Under the pieces are notes generated by a model. The model ran no database searches and had not been told where the DNA came from. It was given only the letters and a program-made list of their open reading frames with translations. From Photobacterium profundum (lineage in GTDB: Bacteria; Pseudomonadota; Gammaproteobacteria; Enterobacterales; Vibrionaceae), in the NCBI RefSeq assembly GCF_003026285.1, contig NZ_PYOD01000001.1:124001-188000 (forward strand): a stretch of DNA of 64,000 bases, written 5' to 3'. The position numbers and the translations under genes are program-made. This document shows, piece by piece, positions 45,639 to 54,997 of this stretch (positions are counted from its first letter, which is position 1; each line of letters opens with the position of its first letter).

Positions 45639-45833
45639 TTGGTCTTACCTTTATATGCATCATTTAGTACCAATTTGGATAGAAAATTGGCTATGGTGAG
45701 AGTAGACCCCGTCGGTGTTCTTGATTTAAAAAAGAGGATCAAAATAGCTAAAGAAAAGCACCGAGAAGCTGTACAATACTCGAGTTGCGAGATCGCAGCA
45801 TGGGATACTCATTCAAAGAAAACCTTAAAGTAG
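45639..45833 (+). CDS. possible small ORF or gene remnant before the YcxB gene
   Basis: 64 codons from 45639, or 46 from an ATG at 45693. Basic and helical (VGVLDLKKRIKIAKEKHREA). It stops six bases before the YcxB-family start, as a coupled gene would. There is no good ribosome site. It could be a gene remnant. Confidence 0.3.
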   Translation: MVLPLYASFSTNLDRKLAMVRVDPVGVLDLKKRIKIAKEKHREAVQYSSCEIAAWDTHSKKTLK

Positions 45834-45839
45834 CCATAT

Positions 45840-46334
45840 ATGTCTAAAGATTTTGGTTTCACCACAGAATACACCCTCGACAAGACCTTTTTTGCAGAGT
45901 GTTATGATCAAACTAGCCGTCCTGCTAAATTTCCAAAAGCCTATTTAAAAGGAATACTTTTTCTTCTTTTTGGTGTGGTTTTATTAATATTTGAGCTATT
46001 ACCCAGCGGTTACGTTGGTTGGTTCTTTATCGTTTTGAGTATTATTGAAGCGTTAAGTGTTTATTTTAAGAGAACCTGGTGGTTATGGCGACAAACACTC
46101 AGCATGAGCTCTGGCAGCAGAGTGGTATTTCAGGTTGACTCTAATGGTGTGAGTTATAAAAGCGGTAAAAACACCCGTAGCATCGCCTGGAGTGAAATCG
46201 ACAAACTTAAACAAAGTGATTTAGGGTTTATCCTTCATATGGGTAAACAGCGCCAATATGTCAGTAAATCTTGCTTAAATGATGAAGTGATCGCGTTCAT
46301 TGTAGATCAGCACGCAGTATCAAAAATGAACTAA
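45840..46334 (+). CDS. YcxB-family membrane protein
   Basis: 164 residues. Two adjacent membrane helices (about residues 37-75: LKGILFLLFGVVLLIFELLP, YVGWFFIVLSIIEALSVYF) are followed by a YcxB-like domain (VVFQVDSNGVSYKSGKNTRS, IAWSEIDKLKQSDLGFILHM). The domain is PH-like and of unknown function. No ribosome site is obvious, so coupling to the preceding frame is possible. Confidence 0.8.
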   Translation: MSKDFGFTTEYTLDKTFFAECYDQTSRPAKFPKAYLKGILFLLFGVVLLIFELLPSGYVGWFFIVLSIIEALSVYFKRTWWLWRQTLSMSSGSRVVFQVDSNGVSYKSGKNTRSIAWSEIDKLKQSDLGFILHMGKQRQYVSKSCLNDEVIAFIVDQHAVSKMN

Positions 46335-46680
46335 CGTCAATGCGCGCAAAATAGAGGTAATAAAACGAATACGGTCAGGTCTTTCATTTTGCTTTTGATA
46401 AGAGCGGATTAGTTTCTAGCTAGGGGTGAAATGGCTGAGTAAAATTTGCCATGACTTTGTAGGCGATTGAAAGGTTTTTACAGTAGCTGAGATTATCCGA
46501 GTTCACTCTGTAATATGAAGCTCGCAACAAGGTTTTGTCTAACTTTGATGTAGCCAACCATGGCTGAATCATTCTTGCCCCAAAGTTTGTTAGAGCTTTA
46601 ACTCATTCACAATATGCTCATAGCAATTTTCCATACATTTGCTCAATTGCAGATGGAAAATTTTTAGCTGCAAGCGGTTT
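46335..46680. repeat. intergenic region with dispersed repeat copy 3
   Basis: No gene. ACTCATTCACAATATGCTCA at 46601-46620 and an upstream GCAACAAGGTTTTGTC (about 46527) correspond to the family at 42846-42904. Confidence 0.5.
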
Positions 46681-47073
46681 TTATTTCCGATTTTGACGCT
46701 GCGGGTAGCGGCCGCTCTTCTTCAGCCGTTTAGCCACACTATAGTGATAATAGCGGGCCAGAAGTGGACGAATAAACGGCAGGCCGATAAAAAAAGCCAG
46801 CGGTTTAAGGCGACTGACTCGGCTCATTAACAGGATATACGCATCAAGTTCGCTCAAAACTTTCCCACTTGCTGTTTTAACATGCAGTTCGGTCAATGCT
46901 TTCAGAGGGTCGATACCTAGCTGCTGCAGCAACTTTTCCTGCCCGGTAATATCAACCCAGCATACCGAATCGCCCTTCTCTCCTGCCAAATTTTGATAAT
47001 TATTACGATCTTTAATACAACGCGGGCAGCTGCCATCGTAATAAACAGTTACTTTTTCGTCGCCATTTTTCAT
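46681..47073 (-). CDS. DCC-family thiol-disulphide oxidoreductase-like protein (DUF393)
   Basis: 130 residues from ATG 47073, which follows AGGAGG at seven bases; the longer frame has no such site. VTVYYDGSCPRCIKDRNNYQ shows the D-G-x-C-P-x-C signature, then CWVDITGQEKLLQQLGI, LHVKTASGKVLSELDAYI. These proteins have a thioredoxin-like fold; the Cys pair suggests redox exchange. The basic tail (LKKSGRYPQRQNRK) is typical. Partner unknown. Confidence 0.88.
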   Translation of the reverse strand: MKNGDEKVTVYYDGSCPRCIKDRNNYQNLAGEKGDSVCWVDITGQEKLLQQLGIDPLKALTELHVKTASGKVLSELDAYILLMSRVSRLKPLAFFIGLPFIRPLLARYYHYSVAKRLKKSGRYPQRQNRK

Positions 47074-47178
47074 ATTTCGCCCTCCTACATATACTCTATA
47101 CTTAGCCTCCTTTATTGTAGTGATCGCTGAGGCCTTATGATCTCGGTAAATAAAAAAACGATATTTGCAATTGAACAA

Positions 47179-47775
47179 AGTGAACTAAAATTACAAAAAA
47201 GTATGCCTATCAATGGATTTTTTATTGTCTGGGTTTACTGACATTTCTTGGTTCGCAGAATATGACGACACCTCGCTATGTGGGTATATAGTGCCTTAGA
47301 GTGTCTGCTTTAATGTTTGATTATTACACCACCAAATCAGCCTTCCCTATCACGTTTTTGCCTCTTTTATTCTTAGTACTATGACTCATTCATAGCCTGT
47401 TAATGTGAATTTGAATTAGATTTATTCATATTCGAGTTTTAAGCGGCAAAAACTTGGTAGGAGAAGAATTAGGACGATAGTAATGTACACTTTCCCCCTG
47501 TGACAGGATAAGTTATTGCCTAATTGAAACCCATAAATTATACCATTCTAGCGAATTAACTGGTCAAGTTGATCCAGCTTCTAGTGCACATCTTTGTTAC
47601 TCTTTGCATGTTACATCTTTTTTACTTACAGCCCTTTTGGGTTATTAAAGAGATGCATTAAAGGTCCCTTGGGCTAATTCTGCTATTGCTTTGTTACGGT
47701 AGTAAAACTCATTTACGTTTATTTTTTATAACACCAAGCCAGCTGCTACACGAGCAATAACGCTACCTGTACAAT
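47179..47775. other. intergenic region with dispersed repeat copy 4
   Basis: About 600 bases without a gene. ACTCATTCATAGCCTGTTAA at 47387-47406, the closest to a consensus of the repeat family, sits after CACGTTTTTGCC. Nothing else recognised. Confidence 0.5.
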
Positions 47776-48468
47776 TTATTGGTTTTTAACCAGTGATAAC
47801 GCTGCTTTCGCTGTATTCATCGCAGAATTAGGGTTCTGCCCGGTAATAAGTTGACCATCAACAACGGTATGACCCATCAGAGGCAGAAATGCTTTGCTAT
47901 AACTCATTCCTCTTTTCTTTAAGCTCTTTTCCAAGTTATATGGCACCAAACGTTTTACACCCGCGATAGCTTCATCAAAATAGGGAAAACCGGTTCCCTT
48001 TTTGCCCTTAAGTAAGTACTCTCCGTTACTTAATTTCACATTTTGCAAAGCAGCAACACCGTGACAGACCGCCGATACAATTTTACCTGCCTCGTATATT
48101 TCACGAGTCAGAGCATCAAGCTGCTTATTATCAACGAAATCCCACATCGCACCATGCCCACCCGCAAAGTAGAGTAGATCATAGTCATTGTGATCTACTT
48201 CTGAGAGTGATTTAGTGTTGTTTAATAAAGACATAAAGCTTGGATCTTGATAACGTTTTTTGGTGTTTTTATCTAAAACAAATCGCCCTAAACTTCTGCT
48301 ATCGATTGGAGCCTTTCCGCCTTTAGGGCTAACTATATCCATCGCGATACCCGCTTTTTCAAACTGATCATAGAAATGCGTAAGTTCTGATAGCCAAAGA
48401 CCTGTCGGTTCTGTATCTGAACCTTTAAAGTACGAATGGTTGGTCACGACAATGAGTGCTTTTTTCAT
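47776..48468 (-). CDS. DJ-1/PfpI-family (HchA-like) protein
   Basis: 230 residues. Nucleophile Cys in IVSAVCHGVAALQNV with the typical tight turn, catalytic-type Glu/His in LLYFAGGHGAMWD, and opening KKALIVVTNHS. It belongs to the type 1 glutamine amidotransferase-like group with glyoxalase III/deglycase activity (HchA). It follows an SDR gene by 35 bases, both divergent from a LysR regulator, which suggests carbonyl (methylglyoxal-type) detoxification as an inducible unit. Confidence 0.88.
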   Translation of the reverse strand: MKKALIVVTNHSYFKGSDTEPTGLWLSELTHFYDQFEKAGIAMDIVSPKGGKAPIDSRSLGRFVLDKNTKKRYQDPSFMSLLNNTKSLSEVDHNDYDLLYFAGGHGAMWDFVDNKQLDALTREIYEAGKIVSAVCHGVAALQNVKLSNGEYLLKGKKGTGFPYFDEAIAGVKRLVPYNLEKSLKKRGMSYSKAFLPLMGHTVVDGQLITGQNPNSAMNTAKAALSLVKNQ

Positions 48469-48503
48469 TTTTTATTACCCCAAAGCTGTTAATAAAAACA
48501 ATA

Positions 48504-49214
48504 TTAATTCTGTTTTGGCATACTAGCTAAAATAACGCCAAATGCTTTCAGTGCAATAGCATCATCTTCAGTACTGACCACTAACTTTTTACCGTTTATT
48601 TGTCTATCCATGATCACCGTTTGGTATGCTGCTACCACCTCTTTAATATCAACCCCACCCGTGGTATCTAAACCGGGTATCTGCTGCATGGTTTGTTGGA
48701 GCATGCCTGGACTGACGCTATTGATACGTTTGCCATCACCAAGTTCCAGCGCAGCGCCTTGCACAAAAGTGTCTATGGCTGCATTTACCATAGCAGCAGC
48801 AGTCATGCCTAAAACGGGAATAGAACTTGTTTGACCACTAGTTAAGGTAATACTGCCGCCTGGTGTTAGGTAGCTCTCAGCCAATTTAGCTAAATTTACC
48901 TGCCCCATTAGCTTAGATTGAAAGCCAACATTGTAATCCTCGAAGCTCATCGCCTCACTACCAAAGACCTTACCAAGCGCAGCGCCACCCGCAAAGTTAA
49001 CAATTGCATCAACGCTGCCTAGTCTTTTTAGCACTGTTTCAATACTTGTCATATCTTCTAAGTCGGCAGTGAAATCTAACTGCACCGTACTATCAGGCTT
49101 ATTACCTCGTCCCACACTAATAACCTGAATGTCACTTGCATTACTCTGTTCTTTTAATGATGCAACTAATGCAGAGCCGATAGTACCTGTTGCGCCAATA
49201 ACTAAAATTTTCAT
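48504..49214 (-). CDS. short-chain dehydrogenase/reductase
   Basis: 236 residues. GATGTIGSALVASL NADPH motif at residues 7-20, DAIVNFAGGAALG, and a catalytic Ser-Tyr-Lys region that is atypical: SITLTSGQTS is followed by MTAAAMVNAAIDTF, with no Tyr-x3-Lys. GDGKRINSVSPGML is standard. Lacking the Y-x-x-x-K motif, it may be an inactive or atypical member. First gene of the unit with the DJ-1 family protein. Confidence 0.85.
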   Translation of the reverse strand: MKILVIGATGTIGSALVASLKEQSNASDIQVISVGRGNKPDSTVQLDFTADLEDMTSIETVLKRLGSVDAIVNFAGGAALGKVFGSEAMSFEDYNVGFQSKLMGQVNLAKLAESYLTPGGSITLTSGQTSSIPVLGMTAAAMVNAAIDTFVQGAALELGDGKRINSVSPGMLQQTMQQIPGLDTTGGVDIKEVVAAYQTVIMDRQINGKKLVVSTEDDAIALKAFGVILASMPKQN

Positions 49215-49377
49215 GTTATTACCTCTTTGCGTATTGCCCGTTATTTTTAAATGAATAAAAGCAAATCATCTGTCTATTAAGGTGCAGCCAATCATTTGCT
49301 CTATTTAACATGAGACTAGATTAATGGTTTCCGAAATGTGACACTAGACAGCAAAATACCAACTCGGAGTTGTCATA

Positions 49378-50301
49378 TTGGAAACCAATGTCAATTTGCG
49401 TGATTTACGCGCCTTCTGCGCTGTTGTTGATCAAGGCTCAATCACTGCGGCTGCAACGGCTTTGGCAGAGACCAAAGGCTCTGTCAGTCGACGTATCTCT
49501 CGCTTAGAAGAAAAACTAGGTACCGCTTTAATACAGCGTAACTCTGGTCGGGCTCAGGCAACGCCAGATGGAATGGCGTACCGCCTGCGGGCGGTAGAAG
49601 CATTAGAAATATTGGATATGGCTCAAAATGAGCTGTTGGATCAACATGTGACACCGCAGGGGCATTTGCGCGTAACTGCCGTACAAGGTATTGCCAATAT
49701 ACTGAATCTCGGTGATTGTTTGGGTCGTTTTGCCGAGGTTTACCCAAAAGTCAGCGTCGATATGATCATGACAACGGATATATTATCACTACAGGAAAAT
49801 CAGATTGATTTTGCTTTCCGTCTAGCCTCTGGTGATTTACCTGACTCCAGCCATCGCGCACTGCTACTTGCCAAAGTAGGCCTTGGTTTTGCAGCAAGCC
49901 CTGACTACCTTGAAAAAAATGGCACACCTCAGCATCCAAGTGAGCTTCAAAATCACCGACTGCTGCTACCGCGAACCTTTGGCTCAGGTATCAGCATTAG
50001 TATGCAACCCATAACACAGCCTGAAAAGACGGATACATTTTACCTTAAAGGCCATATTACTTGTCAGGACACGCTATTTTTGGCCGATTCGGCATTAGCA
50101 GGTGGAGGTATCGCCTTGATGTCTCCCTCGGTGCAAAAGCCCTATATCAACAGTGGCCAATTAGTCCCTGTACTTGATGGCTGGGAATCCTGCCAATCGG
50201 GCAATTTATATCTGGTTTTCTCTGGCGGACCTTTATCCCCAAAAGCTAAGGCATTTAAAGAATTTATTAAAGCGGAGTTCAGTCACACGCCATTGATCTA
50301 G
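49378..50301 (+). CDS. LysR-family transcriptional regulator
   Basis: 307 residues, TTG start after CGGAG. HTH in LRDLRAFCAVVDQGSITAAA, TALAETKGSVSRRISRLEEK; effector domain from about residue 90 (GHLRVTAVQGIANILNLGDC). It is divergent from the SDR/DJ-1 pair across 163 bases and is their probable regulator. The C-terminal half ends at KEFIKAEFSHTP. Confidence 0.92.
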   Translation: METNVNLRDLRAFCAVVDQGSITAAATALAETKGSVSRRISRLEEKLGTALIQRNSGRAQATPDGMAYRLRAVEALEILDMAQNELLDQHVTPQGHLRVTAVQGIANILNLGDCLGRFAEVYPKVSVDMIMTTDILSLQENQIDFAFRLASGDLPDSSHRALLLAKVGLGFAASPDYLEKNGTPQHPSELQNHRLLLPRTFGSGISISMQPITQPEKTDTFYLKGHITCQDTLFLADSALAGGGIALMSPSVQKPYINSGQLVPVLDGWESCQSGNLYLVFSGGPLSPKAKAFKEFIKAEFSHTPLI

Positions 50302-50532
50302 AGAGGAGTTTAGACTGAGCTTGCTGTGCGTTTATCCAACATCGCACTATTCGGTAAACAATCATCGTCGATTTAATCAGCATAATCACCTGACGGATCA
50401 AAAACCAACATATCCAAGGCTAAGCGATCTAACCCAGGTAAATCCCCACAAAAGATATGAATTAATAATGAGATAGGTAAAAAAGTAAGGAACATTCATG
50501 CATTTAGTGCGTGCTACAAGATGAAGTAGTGT
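50302..50532. other. intergenic region
   Basis: About 230 bases with no gene seen, between the LysR gene and the decayed ydjM copy. Confidence 0.4.
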
Positions 50533-50738
50533 TCGCTTTAGCACGGTGCAATTGATTGCGGTTGTTGCCTTATTTCTTATTACCCCCCCCCCCCTTCAGT
50601 TCAACAATGGATTTGCTCACTGATTGGCATCGCTTTCAGTTTCGACCTGAATGGCTTAATCTACAAGTCACTTCAAATTGGTTAAAAGATATACTTAGTT
50701 CAACGACGGGTATTTTCCGTGGTGAAGTCCCTTCCTAA
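50533..50738 (+). pseudogene. 3' fragment of a second ydjM copy
   Basis: From about 50538 the sequence matches the last third of the gene at 40068-40829 (WHRFQFRPEWLNLQVTSNWL and following), with scattered substitutions. Nothing of the first 190 residues is present. A tract of 12 C residues (50583-50594) replaces 8 in the intact copy and shifts the frame, so even the fragment is not a direct continuation. Confidence 0.85.
50583..50594 (+). repeat. homopolymer tract C12
   Basis: Twelve C in a row versus eight in the intact copy (around 40678-40685). Such tracts slip readily in replication. Confidence 0.9.
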
Positions 50739-50948
50739 TTATGCCGAAACAAATCCAACGTTCCCACTTATTCCCGACTTAATTACTTCTACCTATACAG
50801 GTATAACCGGAATACTGTCAGCCCCTGAAGACCTAAACAATTTGCCATGAGAGAGAAAACCTCTCACACCATGATCGTGATAAAAAAGAGCACGTTCTTT
50901 GTGCTCTCTAAGACCGTCCCATACTTACTAAACAAATTAATCGCTCAG
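50739..50948 (+). pseudogene. 3' fragment of a second copy of the unknown 236-residue gene
   Basis: Immediately after the ydjM fragment the copy jumps to the last 30 codons of the gene at 40960-41670, followed by the same terminator (about 50885-50910) and flank (AATTAATCGCTCA). Some 720 bases present in the intact locus are missing here; the junction falls at a shared ACAA, as in microhomology deletion. Confidence 0.85.
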
Positions 50949-50971
50949 ATAGTTTATTCAATCATCACCAT

Positions 50972-51928
50972 TTAGTCTGAACCATTTGAGTCATCGATAA
51001 ACTTAATCGGTGGTTGAGTGCGACGATCTACTTCAAAATGGAAAATATCTGGGCGGTTATAATGGCCTGCAACATCCAGAGCTTTACGGGAGTCTCGTGC
51101 TGCGCCTAAATCAATGTCGGAATATAAAATCCCTTTTTCCCTATGCAGCGGTCCTGCGATTATCCCTCCAAAAGGTTTAATTACCACCGCATCCCCTGGG
51201 TTTATCCATTCTTCAGCTGGAAATAGATTGTCACGCTCAGGAAATGACTCCGGAATATCTTCTCCTTGCAAGGCTGTTGCTGTGCTAAGAACCCAGCAGC
51301 CTCCCTCTCGGGCGATGTGATTCATCGACGCTATCCAGCTATCACCACTGTCCCAAGTTGGTGCGATATAGATATCAATATCCTGAGTAAACAAACTATA
51401 CCGTGCAAGAGGCATGTAGTTTTCCCAACAGATCAGGCAGCCTATTCGGCCAACAGATGTATCTACAACCCTTAGGCCACTACCATCACCAAACCCCCAT
51501 ACCATTCGTTCAGGGTTTGTCGGCATGATTTTTCGGTGACGATTCACAATTTTTCCATTCGCATCAATCACGACAACGGTATTAAATAGCGTACTGCCAC
51601 TAAACTCTGAGTCAATCTCATTCATTCCTATGACAACAACAAGATTGAGTTTTGCCGCAGCCTCACAGATAGAATCTAGGCCACCACTCGCAATATCTAC
51701 CGCATTATTTCTTAATTTCGTATGAATCTTATTGCCGAGCGCCATATCACCGCCAGGGCGAAGACGCCATATCCAAGAGGGATAGCCAGGAAGGAAAGCT
51801 TCAGGAAACACGACTAGTTGTGCACCCATATCAGAAACTTCATTCATGATCTCTACCGCCTTGTTAAGGCTGCTTTTTAGATCAAGAAGCACTGGTGGTT
51901 TCTGCGTTATTGCTACTTTTACGATCAT
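50972..51928 (-). CDS. nitrilase
   Basis: 318 residues. Catalytic Glu43 (FPEAFLPGYP), Lys133 (HRKIMPTNPE) and Cys167 (GRIGCLICWENYMPL). The CWEN after the Cys and the PTxPER stretch place it with aliphatic/aromatic nitrilases (EC 3.5.5.1) and cyanide hydratases rather than amidases. Converts nitriles to acids and ammonia; forms spirals. No regulator or aldoxime dehydratase is adjacent. It stands alone beside the remnant copy. Confidence 0.93.
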   Translation of the reverse strand: MIVKVAITQKPPVLLDLKSSLNKAVEIMNEVSDMGAQLVVFPEAFLPGYPSWIWRLRPGGDMALGNKIHTKLRNNAVDIASGGLDSICEAAAKLNLVVVIGMNEIDSEFSGSTLFNTVVVIDANGKIVNRHRKIMPTNPERMVWGFGDGSGLRVVDTSVGRIGCLICWENYMPLARYSLFTQDIDIYIAPTWDSGDSWIASMNHIAREGGCWVLSTATALQGEDIPESFPERDNLFPAEEWINPGDAVVIKPFGGIIAGPLHREKGILYSDIDLGAARDSRKALDVAGHYNRPDIFHFEVDRRTQPPIKFIDDSNGSD

Positions 51929-52083
51929 TTCTCATGTACTTTTAGTAAATAAATATCTCTTAAAATTAGTTCATCAAATAGGCATCGTAAATAAATCGTT
52001 ATTATTTGGAGTCAATGAATTAGCATTCCATGTTTTATTAATGAATATACCAAAACCATAAGAAGTCCCTTCGTAGCTGGTCA

Positions 52084-52680
52084 TCATGCCGGTATAGCGG
52101 TCACCACCCATCGCAAAGGACCATTTACGCTAACAGTCGTAAAGGGATAACACGTAATTAAGGTTAACTGCGACCACGGCGTTTGTGCGGCTACCTTTGT
52201 CTCTTGTTGATTCACGACCTGTAATCTTGTGACAATGTAACGTACAATTTTCCCATATTCATCTTGTACTTCAATAGCGTCGCCTATTTTAGCCTTTTCT
52301 AACGACCTAAAATGCGTATCGTTATGGCCGTAAATCACCACATTGCCTTGCTCATTAGGCTTTGCAGTGAATAACTGTAAAGTAGGCCCGAACGCCAAAT
52401 TACGCCCACTAACACCCGCCAGTACTGTCTGTCGTTCACCGTTAGGTAAAATCAATTGCGCAATGGGCGAGGTATCTGCCCACGGCCATGGTTTACTTGG
52501 TATACCTGTTGCTGTTTGTTGTTGCCAAGATTGAGCAATCAATACTTGTGCAAGCCACGCCTTTGCTTGGATATAGCCCCCTCGCCCCATCATTAACAAG
52601 CCAACACTCAATACAACAACCATCGAAGCTGTGCGAACATTAGAAAGCATTAACATCATTTTGCCCTTTATGTTTTGCAC
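52084..52680 (-). CDS. class GN (marine proteobacterial) sortase
   Basis: 198 residues. N-terminal membrane helix (MVVVLSVGLLMMGRGGYIQA), then the sortase barrel: His in VVIYGHNDTHF, catalytic Cys in LTLITCYPFT, Arg in GPLRWVVTA. It resembles the sortase E/class C-like fold found in marine Gram-negatives with a dedicated target protein; that target is the next gene upstream, whose stop overlaps this start. It cleaves and transfers the target at a C-terminal sorting signal in the inner membrane or periplasm. Confidence 0.92.
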   Translation of the reverse strand: MQNIKGKMMLMLSNVRTASMVVVLSVGLLMMGRGGYIQAKAWLAQVLIAQSWQQQTATGIPSKPWPWADTSPIAQLILPNGERQTVLAGVSGRNLAFGPTLQLFTAKPNEQGNVVIYGHNDTHFRSLEKAKIGDAIEVQDEYGKIVRYIVTRLQVVNQQETKVAAQTPWSQLTLITCYPFTTVSVNGPLRWVVTAIPA

Positions 52681-54824
52681 TACGATTTTGTGCGGCGTAT
52701 CGTGATACGATTCTTAGAAGTACACCCTATCAATAAAGCAAACAGTGACAATAATGCGCCGACAAAAATCATGATTTCGCTATTAGTACTCGTTTGAGCC
52801 AATTTGTATGGTGCGGGTTGTAAAGACGCCTGCTTCGACTTCCACCCTTTTGGTAAATGCGGTTTCACGTTGGCATCATTAACCACTTCACCTTCTGCAC
52901 GCGCTGGGGTTTTGTCTACGGCAATCAAACTGGTATACCGCGTTACAATGTGGTGCTTCATTCCTAATAGCTCGATGTGCTTTTTCTTCTCATCCATAGA
53001 TATTGCAGGGTTCATTTGTATGCTGCTAATTTGGTTACGCGCCCATATAATGTCTAACCCAATACGCGGTTGCGGTTGTTTTTCGTCTATCGCTAGGCCT
53101 TGATGTATATCCACATCTTGACGCCATTCATGATCAACTTGTTGGCCGGTAATTATCAAATTAGCGGCATTATCAGGGATCTTAAATGACACTTGCAGTG
53201 GCTCTTGTTGATATAAATCTGGTACAGGATTTGGCCAATAATCCACAGATCGACCATCAGACCATGCCAGTTTAATATCACGCATTACGGGTTGGCTGAT
53301 TTTAGAAAATAGTAACCGCATTTTCGTATTAACCTCTTTCACATCACCAATGTAGGTATACGTACCTTTCCCTTTCATTGCTGCGCGGGTCATAAAATAA
53401 CTGTTTGGCGCAGAACCAATACCGACTGTAAATAAACGACGATCAACCAATTGTTGTTCAATCAAATCAAACAATGCGCTTTCGTTACCAACGCTGCCAT
53501 CAGTAATAAACACAATTTGATTGAGCCAACGTGTACTATTCAGTTGATCATGTGTTTTGATTGAAAACGCAGCCTTTAAAGCAGCTGCCATTTCTGTGCC
53601 ACCATCGGCATCTAACCCATCAACAAAACGTAATGCGCGAGTGATTGTTGACGATGTAACTGGCAGTAATTGCTCAGAATAGAGCATGGCTTCATGATTA
53701 AACGTCACGATATTAAATGAATCTTCAGGCTGTAGTTGCTGCAAACCGTATCTCAATGCTTGCTTCGCCTGCTCGATAGATTCGCCGTACATTGAACCTG
53801 AAATATCGAGCACGAAAGTGACAGACTGGTGGAACAAGGCACTGCTCGTCGTACTATTAACTTGATGATTCACTTGGGGCGGCATGGTCAATAACAATCC
53901 ATAACCTTGCCCTTCAACATGCTGAGTAAATAAGGCTGTAGAAGGTAAATCCGTTGCTTTCGGTCGCCATGACAAAACCACATCGCGATCGGCAATATCA
54001 GGCTGTATCAAAGACAAGATGTAATGATCTTCAGATAACTTCTGCTGAGTAAAAGCATGAGATGGCGTATTAATAACTGCGATGGGTAACCCTGCATTCA
54101 GATCAATATTGAGTGAAAAAGGTAAGGTTGGATCATCTTGTAAATCACGTAGAAAAGGAGTAATTTCGTTCACATCTGGCACTTTATTTAATGGCACAAC
54201 GGGAATATAACGAGGTGCAACCACTGTGGGGAAACGCAGGCTGAATTCGCCATCACGGTACAACACTGCTTCTTGGTATTCAATTTCAACAGTGACAGAT
54301 TCATCAGGCGCAATGTTGGCCACCTGAGTCGAAAAAATGTTTGGTCGATGTTGTTCAACTAAGCTGGCTTTCACGCCTGCCTGTTGCGCCGCTTCATATT
54401 GCTTTTTCGCAATAGCTTTAGGCTGAATATCCCCTTCTATAAAGCGTTCACCAATCCACAACCGCAAATGGTCGACAGCCGCTTTATCAGGTAAAGGAAA
54501 TATGTAGCGACCATGAACCCAATCCGTGCTCGTATTCTTGAACGTTTGACGTACGGTGACCCGATTGACCAAGCCATTCACCGTCATTGTTACATCAGTC
54601 GACAATAATGGCGCTGTTTGAGTGCCATGTTCATCACGATATACCAAGCCTAAATCATCCGCTTGCACAGCCAATGAATACAGTGCCAATATACCTGTTA
54701 GCCCACCCATCGCTAATTTAGACAACCCTTGTTTGGGAAGCCCTTTTTTTAATAGCTTAGACCTATCCCTAAATGCGCACAAATAGGTGGTAATCACCCA
54801 CGTTTTCAAACTGACACTGATCAT
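52680..54824 (-). CDS. marine proteobacterial sortase target protein (VIT + vWA)
   Basis: 714 residues. After an N-terminal hydrophobic export segment (about residues 36-55) comes a VIT (inter-alpha-trypsin inhibitor N-terminal) domain (DVTMTVNGLVNRVTVRQTFK; GRYIFPLPDKAAVDHLRLWI; KAIAKKQYEAAQQAGVKASL). A vWA domain follows with a MIDAS site DISGSMYGES (near residue 342) and a later TDGSVGNE. The C terminus has the sorting signal: LAQTST, a hydrophobic helix (MIFVGALLSLFALLIG), then a basic tail (RITIRRTKS). The usual LPxTA/TG is altered: Ala replaces Pro. Start and downstream sortase overlap, so both are made together. Confidence 0.92.
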   Translation of the reverse strand: MISVSLKTWVITTYLCAFRDRSKLLKKGLPKQGLSKLAMGGLTGILALYSLAVQADDLGLVYRDEHGTQTAPLLSTDVTMTVNGLVNRVTVRQTFKNTSTDWVHGRYIFPLPDKAAVDHLRLWIGERFIEGDIQPKAIAKKQYEAAQQAGVKASLVEQHRPNIFSTQVANIAPDESVTVEIEYQEAVLYRDGEFSLRFPTVVAPRYIPVVPLNKVPDVNEITPFLRDLQDDPTLPFSLNIDLNAGLPIAVINTPSHAFTQQKLSEDHYILSLIQPDIADRDVVLSWRPKATDLPSTALFTQHVEGQGYGLLLTMPPQVNHQVNSTTSSALFHQSVTFVLDISGSMYGESIEQAKQALRYGLQQLQPEDSFNIVTFNHEAMLYSEQLLPVTSSTITRALRFVDGLDADGGTEMAAALKAAFSIKTHDQLNSTRWLNQIVFITDGSVGNESALFDLIEQQLVDRRLFTVGIGSAPNSYFMTRAAMKGKGTYTYIGDVKEVNTKMRLLFSKISQPVMRDIKLAWSDGRSVDYWPNPVPDLYQQEPLQVSFKIPDNAANLIITGQQVDHEWRQDVDIHQGLAIDEKQPQPRIGLDIIWARNQISSIQMNPAISMDEKKKHIELLGMKHHIVTRYTSLIAVDKTPARAEGEVVNDANVKPHLPKGWKSKQASLQPAPYKLAQTSTNSEIMIFVGALLSLFALLIGCTSKNRITIRRTKS

Positions 54825-54997
54825 GATATCGCCTTCGCTTCACCCATTAATCACAAAGAATTGTTTCTTGCTAATAAGGGCATTAAAGCAAATAAGCATG
54901 GCGAGAACAGGCAAGAAAAATGATTAATCATGGATGAAAAGTGACGAAAAAAGGCAGCCAACATAGAACAAAACTGTTATCTAGAAAACTGGCTGCT

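Noticed and set aside
50556..50738. 60-residue open frame as an independent gene
   Set aside because: It is the frame-shifted tail of a ydjM copy; the upstream coding part is missing.
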